DNA of 64,000 nucleotides from Phaeoceros laevis (Eukaryota > Anthocerotophyta > Anthocerotopsida > Notothyladales), in NCBI GenBank assembly GCA_049999765.1, contig JBNGIQ010009234.1:314632-378631 (forward strand), in the 5' to 3' direction. Below the pieces are notes generated by a model. It was not told the origin of the DNA and did not search any database. It was given only the letters and a program-made list of their open reading frames with translations. The position numbers were made by a program, and so were the translations under genes. Below, piece after piece: positions 33,367 through 44,000 of this stretch; the stretch's first letter is position 1, and every line of letters starts with the position of its first letter.

Positions 33367-33738
33367 TCAACACATCTCTTCCCAGTCGAAAACACCGTCA
33401 CTTAAGTATGTGTCCGAAGTCCCGGACGATAGTGTCTGCATCTCCTCCTCGAGACACATCTCTGCCCAGTCGAAATAATCGTCAATTGTTGAGATTGTGT
33501 TTCCGGATCGGGAAGAAAGTGGCGCCATCTCCACCTCGAGAGCATGGTTACCGGATGTTGACAGGCGACGATTAGAATTCACAGCCATGGCCAGGCGCAC
33601 GTGCGTGGCAAAAAAATTAATAGCGCAGCAAATGTCGTTGTAAACAATCGATGCCTGCTCATATAGATATGTCCATACTGGTCTGCCGAGGTCAAGACCA
33701 CACTGCACACTCTCCACAGCGCACTCCCAGTCAATCAT
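33367..33738 (-). CDS. Hypothetical protein with a repeated FDW motif
   Basis: Open frame of 123 codons from ATG 33738 (MIDWECAVESVQCGLD) to the stop at 33367. It carries a repeated acidic segment near the C-terminus: DDYFDWAEMCLEEE and then DGVFDWEEMC, reflecting two related DNA stretches about 90 bases apart. No known domain recognised. It could be a real small gene, an exon of a larger one continuing into minus-strand frames at 33731-34284, or chance. Codon content is not obviously biased. Confidence 0.25.
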   Translation of the reverse strand: MIDWECAVESVQCGLDLGRPVWTYLYEQASIVYNDICCAINFFATHVRLAMAVNSNRRLSTSGNHALEVEMAPLSSRSGNTISTIDDYFDWAEMCLEEEMQTLSSGTSDTYLSDGVFDWEEMC

Positions 33739-35054
33739 AATTTAGGAATGAGTTGATTGAGCGCAAGAAAGAAAGGCTAGCCAGCAGACTCCCAAGTCTG
33801 CTATGCTCTTCCCTCCGGATCCTCCACCTCCGCCCTCCCCCCGCCGTCCACTGCCCCTCCACACTAAGTCTTCCAAGCCGAGTAGCCGAGAATTTGAAAC
33901 TGGCTGCTATAGAGAATGGCAGTAGCAAGCTCTTGACCGCGGATGTAAGGTGCTCCTGAAGAACAAATGCTACACAGCAGAGTAAATGATCTGTTGGTTC
34001 GCTGCGATGACATCCTCCGGGTCCACACGAAATTCGTGATCCGCAGCAGAGAAAAATCTGTGGATCCGCAGACAGCAGGGAGTTATGCGCAAGATGTGAA
34101 GAAAGATCCTCACCTCTCTCCAAGAGTCGAGGAGAATTCTTGCACAGACTAGGAGCGCATCTGCGCATCTGCTGCTGGACATGGCTGGAGGGGAGCAAGA
34201 AATGCTGCGACTGGCCCCGGCATGGAAGCCGAGAGGTGGTCTTAAAGGATCACAAACTAGCCGTTCCCAGGAGTCCAATTTCAACAGAAGAATGTGCTAG
34301 GAACTAGGGTGTCATTTCGCAAACTGTTCGCGCCGGTGGTAGCCTGGGACCTCGGAATTTCCTGCATGTCCTTCCTTACCTACGTTGTCCTCGTTGCCGG
34401 ATGCACTCCAGCAAGCATAACTTCATGTCCATTAGAACATGTCAACATGTCCTTGCTTCTTCATTCTGAAGAAGTTTTGTTTTTCATGCACTTTTCGAAC
34501 CGAACACGGATAGGTCGCTATTCGCACTGTGCAATACTGTCAATACATCGACCGCCGGTCCGGCACATGCGGACACTGTAATCTACCAATAGCGATTCGG
34601 CGGCTGGGCGCAACCCGCCTACACTAACTCAAGCCTTTTTCTATTTCTGTTTAGCGGCCTTACATTTGCTGCGGGTGTGGTCTTTACCGGTAAACACTGG
34701 AAATAAGTCAAATCAAGCCTCATAGCCTGCTACATACACTACTGTCATACAGTGTCATTATCCACATAGCCAAGAGTTATTTGCGGCACACAACCGACCG
34801 CTTACTCCTGGTGCTGAACTATCCGGTCCCCAATGATGGACTTACCAATGATTCGTGCAGCAAACAGAAACAATGAAACGATGAATCCTGGAACATGCAT
34901 CCTCGGAAAGAACCAAATGCAGCTTCGCGAAAGGACACAGCAGGGGCCGGTACAGATGACCATGGCAAAGCCGAAGCTAGCATATTCAACGCCCCATCAA
35001 CGAGCATGCAACCTCCGGGTGATCACAACCAAAACGAATGGAGACCTCAGGCTG
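33739..35054. other. No recognised gene
   Basis: Minus-strand frames at 33731-34198 and 33970-34284 overlap each other and show no recognised domain. The rest is the 3' flank of the BAR-SH3 gene. Confidence 0.4.
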
Positions 35055-37321
35055 TCACAGAGAGTTGGCTCCAGCAATTTTGCTAGCAGGCGCTTTTTGC
35101 CTTCGTTCAACATATGTCGATGGGAACCAGCCAGCCCTTCCTTTGCACTCTCCTTCAGACCAACCTGTGCCTGAGACCTGCAAGAGAGATACAATTGTAC
35201 AGGGTTAGGTGCCGGCAACACAGTACCAGTACAGGGAGTTGGCACACCATGAGATTTCACCGCAGCTTACCTGGCGAACTACTACGTAGTCCCCAACAGA
35301 CAAGCTTAACTCCCCCTCTGACTCTCCGTCAAAGGCATGCATCACCTGGAACACAAAGAAACAAGTCCAATCAAATAACAAGGTCAGACTATGCCTTATC
35401 GTCACAATGCTGATGCTGTTCCCATCAATCAGAAAAAATTTGAAATGCCTCAAGTTTCACCTCTGCAAGAAAATATAGAGCTTTCTGAGCTGAAGTCTGC
35501 TCAGGAATACTTTGGGAATGGTCTACTTGAGCCTGGCCGTTTGATTTCAGGTCCTCATAGGCTGGGGGGGCAACCTCAACAACGGGAGTACCAGTAATAG
35601 AAGGTGGTATAGACTCGCTCCGCTGTCGCTCAGAGACCATCTGTTTACAATAGGTAATTGAGAAGACTTCCGATGGAGGTCCAACAAGTGATAGGCACAA
35701 AGCAAGTGATGCTATAGTATTACCTGAGCCTGCAGCTGATCAAGCACCTCAGCAACATTTTGGTGGAATGTCCGTTCTGCCTCTACCTGGACACAAGCTG
35801 CAATAATTAAAAAGCTGAACCACCTTACAATTCTAATAGAAAGCTCTTGATATGAAACAAGAAGAAACGATCTCCCTCACCTGTACATAAAGAAAAGTTA
35901 ATCAGGACGAGCACAGCATGTACTCACCATTGCTATAAGCCTCTGGAGGGTGAGGCGTTGCTGCTGAGCTTCTACAGCAGTCATAGCGGCTGCTGCCTCT
36001 TTTCCAAGGACGGCCATTGCTGATGCGAGTTCTGTCATTTTCGCTTCAGACAATTGAAGTTTCCTTGCTTCTTCTGGGTTGCCACCTCCCTCTTTCAGTT
36101 TCATTTGCCTTCTCCCAACATCAGCAGCCTGCAAAGCATCCAGTGTTCCTTTCTGTTAGTTAGGTCACTTGCTGTATTTGAACTGACGGACAACAATGTT
36201 GGGCATCAGGACTAACCTGAGCTTCAGCTTCTTGGCGGAGGCGGTCATACCGCTGGGTAAGATGTCGAGCATCCTCCAAAGGTGCCCCCATCACCATTGC
36301 CTTCAATGGTTCTGCAACCTGGTCATTGGCAAACCACCATACCACGATTCTCAATCCATATCTTGGTGTCTCTGTGGCTTCAGTACCAGCGAAAATACAC
36401 AAAATGTACTTCCTGCCTACAGAATTCAATATTGGCAGTACCCAAAGTTGAAATACTGATGCACATTCTACAGAGGGACATTGTGTAGACCTGAGTGCCA
36501 AGTGAACGATGCAAAACATCCCTGTCCTTCTCCACTTGCATCCATGCATTGCTGAAGTGCAAAGAGGCCCTTCCAAGAGCTCCACCAACCCCAGGGCTTT
36601 CAGTTGCATACTTTCGACAGTCATCTGCAAGTTTCGCCGCTGCCAATCACAAACACAGTACGTCATATTACAAAGAGGTCCTTTGATGAGACAAGAAGAT
36701 TGAAATGATCTGTGGTACAAATTGGACTCACCAACTTCAAACTGCTTAAGGCCAGACTGGATCAAGCCTTCCACTCCTCGGATAATGTCACGCTGATAAT
36801 GCTGCACAAAGAGTGCAACCCCCAAGGTGTCTGAGTGACCAGAGCATACTGGATACAGAAAGCAGCAATTTGTTTGGAGAAAAACTGGCAAGGTCTGAGG
36901 GTACATTTGGGCAATAAATAGAGCACACACTTCCAGCCTAACCACATAGCTTCTGGTACAGCAGAACGGAGGTTGTAATCCTTGAAAACTAAGAGTACGA
37001 ACAGACCTTGCCAGCTCTTGTTGAGGTATACAGCCTCTCTAATTGCTGATGTCGCTGCAGCTCAGCTTCATCGGTGATGACACCGTCGCCAGTAGAATGA
37101 CTGGCAAATTGCTTAAATACAGCCTGCAAATGATGAGCCGAGGGAGCACAAACGACTCAATTACATGGTGTACCTTGCTTGATGCCTCGCTACAGACAAA
37201 ATTTGAATCATGTGTAAAATGTCCCGAAACAATGTCAGATGTAACCCGAAATGTATGTCACCTGCTGCTGTTTCGCGACTTGCTCCCTAAATTTACTAGC
37301 TTGCTTCCTGAACGCATCCAT
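35055..37321 (-). CDS. BAR-SH3 domain trafficking protein (plant SH3P family)
   Basis: Membrane-curving adaptor of clathrin-mediated trafficking and autophagy, like plant SH3P1-SH3P3. Exon 1 starts at ATG 37321 with MDAFRKQASKFREQVAKQQQ. BAR-domain exons follow: AVFKQFASHSTGDGVITDEA, ELQRHQQLERLYTSTRAGK, YQRDIIRGVEGLIQSGLKQF, EPLKAMVMGAPLEDARHLTQ and AAAAMTAVEAQQQRLTLQRL. A short linker contains VVEVAPPAYEDL. The SH3 domain is split over the last two exons: VMHAFDGESEGELSLSVGDY, then VSGTGWSEGECKGRAGWFPS and TYVERRQ, ending IAGANSL with TGA at 35055-35057. SH3 landmark residues (ALYxF-like MHAFD, GWxxG, GWFPS) are present. About nine exons, all plausible at gt-ag borders. Confidence 0.9.
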
Positions 37322-39127
37322 CTGCAGATGAGTTTGAGTTATTTCCGAGAGAAAACGGCCGGACCCCACCCGGCAGGAATCACGTGGCGACATCCATTCT
37401 TCATAGGCACGCAGTTCTTTCAAGTTCTTTTTCTCCTGTGAGAAAGCTTCCTCGCACCTTGCTCAGTGCTCCAAGGAACCACAAGAATACTCTGAAGCAA
37501 CACAGTATACGACCCGCACGAACACATACAGCAAGGTCACAAACAGGCAAACCCATGCCGGCAACAGCGTTTTCTGCCTGGTAGCGCCCGTTTCATCGAG
37601 AAAAGCTGGACGCACTGCTGCAAGGCATCCAGCAGGAGGAAATGGAAGTCGAAGAGTTACCGAGAACAGAACTGGCTGGCCTTGCTACAGTCGCATGACA
37701 GCCTGCATCATCCCAACTTCCACATGTCACCTCCTTGACGCAATCGAATCCCCGCCAATGCACAACCAAGAAGACAAGCCCTACGCAACGTCCGATGCAA
37801 GGTCTGACCGGGCCGTCAATCCTACCGCACCATCTGACCTGCCAACGCCTGATCTGCTCAGCTCTGCTCCACCTGAGGGCACGCTCAAGGTGTTCGTGCT
37901 CCGTGTTACCTGACCTCACGAGTGCCTCCTTCCTCCAGTCCCAGGCGGGTCTAACACATCCCCCAGCAGCAACGACTGCGTCCCGCGGCCTGTCCAACCA
38001 CCATGTGCTACAGGTAGGAAGGGAGGCTGGCTGAGCACAGGTGAACCAGCTCAAGTGCCTTCTCTATGTCCACGCAAATGCAGTAGCGCAGCACAACCGA
38101 TGAGCAACAACTTGGAAGCGTCGCCGTGCTCAGCTCCCCCTGGGGATCGGTTCTGAACAGCCTGCAGGCCGATGTCAGCATCCAGAGCCCTTTCCACTTC
38201 CGGACTCGGTCTCGGAGGCGGGAGCAACTCCGAGCAAATTGCAACGTTAACAAAACCCATCACAGTTCGACTCTCCCGCTCGGGTTCTAACCCTGGCTTA
38301 GTTCAAAAACATTTCACGCGCTCCGAGTTTTGGTACTGTGGCGTGGGAGTCCCTGAAGGATTGCAAAATTCTTGGAGGCGGCAAGACGTAGGAACTGCAC
38401 GCTGGAAGTCTGGAGCATAGCCTGGACATAGCTCTGCTGTGGAGAGATTTGGTTGGTTCGTTCTACATGAGCTGGTTCTGGATGTTGCATTTTATCATTG
38501 CCAGTTGTAAATTTCTAAGCCACAGCCGGTCGCGCTCAGAATCTGCGAGCTAACTGCAGGAAATCAACGGATGCTTCTTGTAGATGTTGATGACTGGTGT
38601 ATGCACTCCGTCTAAGCTATTGGCGGTTGTGCAAGCACCTTGGCAGCCTACTGTCCTTGTGAGAGTGCGGGGCATAAGTAGAGCAAGCCTGCCTAGCAGA
38701 TCTACTACTCATTCTATGATGAAAAGACGAAAGGTCCTTGCTACTCGCTCCCGAGGTGTACCCTGAGTGGAAGATGACAAGAGCGAGTGCAAATTGAGTG
38801 TCCTGACTCAAAAAGTACTTGGCTGGCAAACTTCCAACAACGTCCTACGGCTTGGGTCTGTCGTTTGAGTTTTTCGGCACAGTCACCTGCAGCCCTCTTG
38901 CTAGGCAAATCGGCCAGAGGCTGCTTTTTGTAAGTCCAATCCTGGTTGGACATGATGACAGAACATCACACTCTCAAGTTGGATGGGACTTGGAGTAGTT
39001 CATTTTCGACTTTTTCGACGACGAGCAGACCCCGCACACGAGGATGTGATGGTGAAGGTAAGCTCGGAAATGCTCCCGAGGGATTCCCCAGCGGTTGGTT
39101 GGCTAATCCCTTTTCTTTGCTGCAGAT
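37322..39127. other. Divergent spacer between BAR-SH3 and XS-RING genes
   Basis: About 1.8 kb containing the 5' leaders of both genes. A gt-ag intron, with donor gtaagc at about 39058 and acceptor ctgcag ending at 39125, lies just before the XS-RING start codon. Open frames up to 153 codons (37593-38054, minus) show no recognised domain; the 5' leader of the SH3 gene may extend here. Confidence 0.45.
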
Positions 39128-40636
39128 ATGGAGCAGGGAGAGATAGATCAGAGGATGCACAGAAAGTGGTCAGCCAACGACCCCTGTGACCTACGTGATG
39201 AGGGAACTTCTCGTAAAAAGCACAGAGCTGGGCAGCATGATGGTGGAGAGAGAGGGCTACCACATTCCCATAGGACGCCTGTGGACGACGACGCCATCGT
39301 GTGGCCACCTGTTGTGATTCTTGAGAACACGAGGGTGGAATACGATCAAGTTACAAACAAGTTCAGAGGGCTTGATAGCGAAGAAATCCGTGGGTTTGTG
39401 AGGGGACTGAAGGCCGACATTGACTTCAAGCGCACCTTTCCTGCTTATGACAAACGCGGGCATAAGGGCAAGAGTCTAGTCACCTTTGCTCCGAACTATC
39501 TGGGGTTCATGGAGGCAGAAGATTTGCATGAACGCCTGCAACGCAGTGGTAGAGGGCGGAAGCATTTTGAAAAAGTGAGGCCCCGGAGAAGCAACCCATA
39601 CACCATGAATGGTTGGGACAGTCCAGAACTGCTCAGCCATGACGGAAAGAGGATAATATACGGCTACCTTGCAACACCTGTCGACATGGACCAACTTGAT
39701 CATCTCCGGAACTCTATGAAGGGGTGCAAGGGGTGGAAAGTGGAAAGCAAGCTGGAAAAAGTGTTGAGACCCTGCGAGCAAGCTCGGAAGGAAAAAGAAG
39801 AGCAGAAGGTGAAATTAAGATTGTTGGAGGAAGAAAAGCAGCAAATTGCTTCGAGATTGGAAAGTGAAATGACAGACCTGGGGATGTTGATTGAGGAGTT
39901 GGAGAGAAAAACAGAAGAGATTCAGTCAAGAAGGCTACGGGAGCAAGAGCTACAGAGGGAACATGACAGCCAGCTCATCCGGAGGACTTTGCAGCACGAG
40001 GTAGAGAAGCGCCAAATCAAGGAGCAGTACTTTGAAACCGAGACAAGAATCAGGGAATTACTTGAAAGGAACAAGGAGGTTTGGATGGCGGAAAATGCCA
40101 AGGCAGCGGAGTCGTGTCGCCAGCTCAATGAGCAAAAAACAAATCTGTCGAAAGCTTATGAGGCCGAGCAAAGGCAATTGGCTGCCATGAGGAAAATGAA
40201 CATCGAGTCAGCACTGAGAGTCAAGATGGAGAAGAAACTTGCTGCTCTCACTGAGGAGCAGAACAAGAGAAAAATGGCGCTTCAAGAGAAACAAAACCAA
40301 GAACTGCTGAGGCTGAAAGAAGAGAAGCAAAAAGAGAAGGAAGAGCTCTTGAAGAAAAATCTCGCAGAGCAAGAAAAGATGAAGCAAGAGGTTGAGCACG
40401 CTAAAAAGGAGTCAGCACAAATTGCACCACAAATTGCAGCCAAGGCAGCCAACTGCAGCAAATGTCAAAACCAATTCAACACGAACCGACCAAGAGCTCT
40501 ATATGACTGCGGACATGCGAATATCTGCTTTGATTGCGGTGCAGCTCGTTGGTCGGAGAAAGACAGGAGGTGCTTCACTTGCAACAAACAGCAGAAGGTA
40601 AAACCGAAGTCAATTTACCACCAAGCGTTCACGTAA
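39128..40636 (+). CDS. XS-domain, coiled-coil, RING-finger protein
   Basis: A 502-residue protein read from a single uninterrupted exon. Residues about 55-150 form an XS domain (starts AIVWPPVVILENT, then KGKSLVTFAPNYLGFMEAED), the RNA-binding fold of SGS3 and related small-RNA or RNA-directed methylation factors. SGS3-like text continues with DGKRIIYGYLATPVDMDQLD. Residues about 210-435 are a long charged coiled coil. The C-terminus holds eight zinc ligands, C443, C446, C461, H463, C467, C470, C482 and C485, matching C3HC4 RING spacing. SGS3 itself has an N-terminal zf-XS finger and no RING, so this order is unusual. Start 39128 follows a leader-intron acceptor. A ubiquitin-ligase role is inferred from the RING only. 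Confidence 0.88.
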   Translation: MEQGEIDQRMHRKWSANDPCDLRDEGTSRKKHRAGQHDGGERGLPHSHRTPVDDDAIVWPPVVILENTRVEYDQVTNKFRGLDSEEIRGFVRGLKADIDFKRTFPAYDKRGHKGKSLVTFAPNYLGFMEAEDLHERLQRSGRGRKHFEKVRPRRSNPYTMNGWDSPELLSHDGKRIIYGYLATPVDMDQLDHLRNSMKGCKGWKVESKLEKVLRPCEQARKEKEEQKVKLRLLEEEKQQIASRLESEMTDLGMLIEELERKTEEIQSRRLREQELQREHDSQLIRRTLQHEVEKRQIKEQYFETETRIRELLERNKEVWMAENAKAAESCRQLNEQKTNLSKAYEAEQRQLAAMRKMNIESALRVKMEKKLAALTEEQNKRKMALQEKQNQELLRLKEEKQKEKEELLKKNLAEQEKMKQEVEHAKKESAQIAPQIAAKAANCSKCQNQFNTNRPRALYDCGHANICFDCGAARWSEKDRRCFTCNKQQKVKPKSIYHQAFT

Positions 40637-41066
40637 TCATGGCCAATATTTTCTCTGCATGCAGTTGGGTGTGGTGGGAGCGAGTAGCCAGACCTTGTTT
40701 GCAACTAATGTACAGTCTGCAACCGGTAATATTGATCCAGATCTCCAATTTTCAGCCGAGAATATTAAGCCAACACAAAACACATCATACACGTATTAAA
40801 AAGGAGTGGCTGCACGTCAGTATTGACTTCACATGGCCATCTCAATAATTAAGTGCAGAAAAATGTGATCAGGCATTTTAGATTTTGTTGGAATTCACAG
40901 TACGCTGGTGCATCCTTTTGCACCAACCAGCATCCCAACAGCAGGGGCTACATGTCATTTGCAGTATCATCTCTCACTTCTGTACAAATTGTCGCCTCAT
41001 CAAACCCGAACCTAACTCTGCACCAGCGTCACATGCCACCCTGCGATTTTATTGTCTGCTGGCCTA
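40637..41066. other. Convergent 3' flanks of XS-RING gene and DCAF1
   Basis: A 430-base tail-to-tail spacer holding both 3' untranslated regions. No other coding signal. Confidence 0.6.
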
Positions 41067-44000
41067 CTAAAGTATACCCTGCAACATTCGATCAAACCCA
41101 TCGAACTCATCCCCGGACTCATCACCACTGCTAAACACACCCCTGCTGTGGCCATCCTCCCCATCAGATACAAGTTCAAGAATGCCTCCAGCTAATCCAT
41201 CGTCACTGACGTCGTCCTCTGAGCTGCCACCGAAGTCCACATCTGCATCATCTTCCTCATCATCTCCGGTGCCATCTTCATCATCGTTGCTGCCAGAGTC
41301 GTCACCAATGTCGTGAACATCTTCATCCTCGTCATCCTCTACCTCACTCTCATCATCATCTTCACTCTCCCCACCATCATCAGGATCTGAGTCATCATCG
41401 GTTGGCCGGCGCCTTCCAACTTCATAGAGTCTAACGACAGCCTCCATCTCTTCGTTTGCTTCTAGACCAACAACAGCTATAACAGAATCTGTAGCCTCTG
41501 TGGCCAAGTCAAGAACACAGCGATCCACAGGAGTTGTAGCTATATCAGAGTAGTCCACGGCATCCATTGTTCTGAAGGCAGAAAAAAGCTCATGACGTGC
41601 CCGCCTGGGGTTCAAAGCACCCATAATGTCATCACTGGTTCGCCGCAGGTGGGCATATATGACGTCTGCTGTGGCATTGAAATTGACAACTGTTTGATCT
41701 AAAGATGGGACACTACGCAAGAGTTTGTAAGATCGTAGATCCCAAACCTCTGAGTTGATGATCACCTGACATGGCAAACATCACTATCAGCATTATGCCT
41801 TCAGTTCTAGTCCAAGACAATAATTGTAGCACACCAGCCAAGACTTACCTCATTGCCTGCAGGATGAAACCCTCCACCACCATAGTCTGTGAACTGGTCA
41901 AACTTATGAATTGCGCGTGGAATGCGGTGATCCCAAAGAACACCGTTCCAGAGAATTAGAATGTCAGAAGGACTAAAATGCACAAATGCATGACTGTGCA
42001 AGCGTGGAAGCCCCACAGCACTATCAGAGAGCCTCTGCTCCAGCTTGCCACTCCCAACATCATAAAGAAGTACTTCCTTTTGAGATGTGTCTATCCCAAT
42101 GGCACCAAATTGACTGCCAGTGTGATTGAAGCGCGCAGCTTTGCAACCATCAAAAGTATGTAGTGCCCCATTGCCAATAGCAGAAGAGTCCCAAAGCCGA
42201 ACATCATAGGCTGTTGATGACAGTAACAGCTGTGCTGGGTGTGATGTTAATACCTCTACACCAGATGTCAAATCCCGTGGAGCTGATTGTAGCAGTGTGA
42301 TGGGAGATGTATGACAGGAGTGTATCTCCAAAATATTTCCAGAGTTGGAGTCAAAAATTCGAATATCTCCAACATGACTCCCGGCTGCAAGGTAAGCTGC
42401 CCGGCCTAAGAACGTAGCAGTTGTTAACAAGGCATTTGCATCATCACGGCATGTACGCCATGGTCGAAAGCGACTGTAAACAAAGTGCCTGTCCCGCCTG
42501 CGTCCATGAACACCTCCATAAGGAGGACAAATCTCCCGACAAGCTAGACGGCAAGCTGTATTTAAAGGGGCATCCAAGGCCCTGCTAGGTTCAGGGCATA
42601 CATGAGGGTGCAAAAGGGAAAGAGGGGGTAGAGTGGTGATAGGAGCTGGGCATTGTCGGTGCTGGTGCTTCAAGTATTGAACCACCAGAGAATCCAAAGT
42701 GGCCCTCTCATATGAGCAAGCCCTTGTCTCTGGAAGCAGCCCGGAATTTGTCAAAAAGTGTGGTCCCTGTGTCGGGTTCGGGGTGCTCAAGCACTGGCTC
42801 TGGGACATCTGCATGGACTGCTGTTCCATACCACTGGACATTTCTACTGGCCAATACACAGCTTCGACCTTCTCAGATGAGCCACACATCAGGGCCCGCT
42901 GATGACCGTCTGTTGGACCAGGATTCATAGGGATTGAATAGCCGCTATTCAAAGGAAAACTGCTTTTCAGACGTGAGTGACCTGGGGTGTAGAATGGGGA
43001 AGGAGAACCAGATAGGAAAGAGGACTCAGCAACAGCCATGCGCTTGCTGGGAGACATTGCTAATGACTCCTTGTCACCAGCCTTCCGCTTAATTGATAAC
43101 CCACGTGAAGGAGTCTTGAAAGAAGTCTCTGAATCAGTGCCATTCACTCTACCTCCTCCTGGAGTGTGGACTACTTCCAGACCGTCAAAAGCACGGACAT
43201 TAACCAACTTGCTCTCCTTTGCAGGCTGAAGTTTCTTTGCTGTTCCTGGCACAACAGTTGCTCCCTTGGAAGACCCCACTAATCCAGCTGAAAAACCAGG
43301 AATCTTCTTCCGTGCTATAGACTCAGCAAGAGTTGAATGTGCCCGTTCTTCCTCTTCCTTTGCCAACAACTGCTTAAAAGGTGTGCCAAGAAAACCACCT
43401 GACACACGCCCACTGGGCCAATGAAACTCATCTGTAGTATTCTCTGCAACGACACCTCGGTAGGGGAGAGCAACAGTGCAGGCCGACGATGGCAAAGGAG
43501 TCAGCTGTGCTTCTTTCACAAGAGTATTTGCAGATTCCAGAAGTCCACAACCCAGTAAATGTTCATGCATTAGCTGTAAAAGTTCCCTGCCACATCATGC
43601 AATTCCAACATCAGCTAACAATCAATGATTGGCTGAATTGAATGGCATGTTTCTAAAAAACAATCTAAAACCAGGTGCATGAGATTGCGTCAACGGAAGT
43701 CACACCGGGAATGGTAACTGATAGGAGTGGCAGCCGCAATTGCTGCTCTCTCAATCCGCCGGAGTGTTGGAGCTGCTGCCTCACTGGCGGCAACTGTACT
43801 TGCTCGGCCAGCATTTGTTACTATCTGCTACAAGAAGTGCTTCAATCAGTAGCTTAGAACTCACAAGCCGCGTTCACAAGACCCACAGTGAAGAAAACAG
43901 TTCGACAATAGTGTCACTCACAGCAATGAGATCCAAAGCTACACGGCTAAGCTCAGCCTGCCACCTCCCTTGCTCCCCGCCAACACTAGAACTCGCATTG

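Noticed and set aside
33731-34284. Overlapping minus-strand frames of 155 and 104 codons
   Set aside because: They overlap each other in different frames, show no recognised domain and lack a clear exon chain.
41067-41777. Acidic low-complexity stretch as a microsatellite
   Set aside because: The repeated tcatc/gaggat words encode the Asp/Glu tail typical of DCAF1; it is coding, not an independent repeat.
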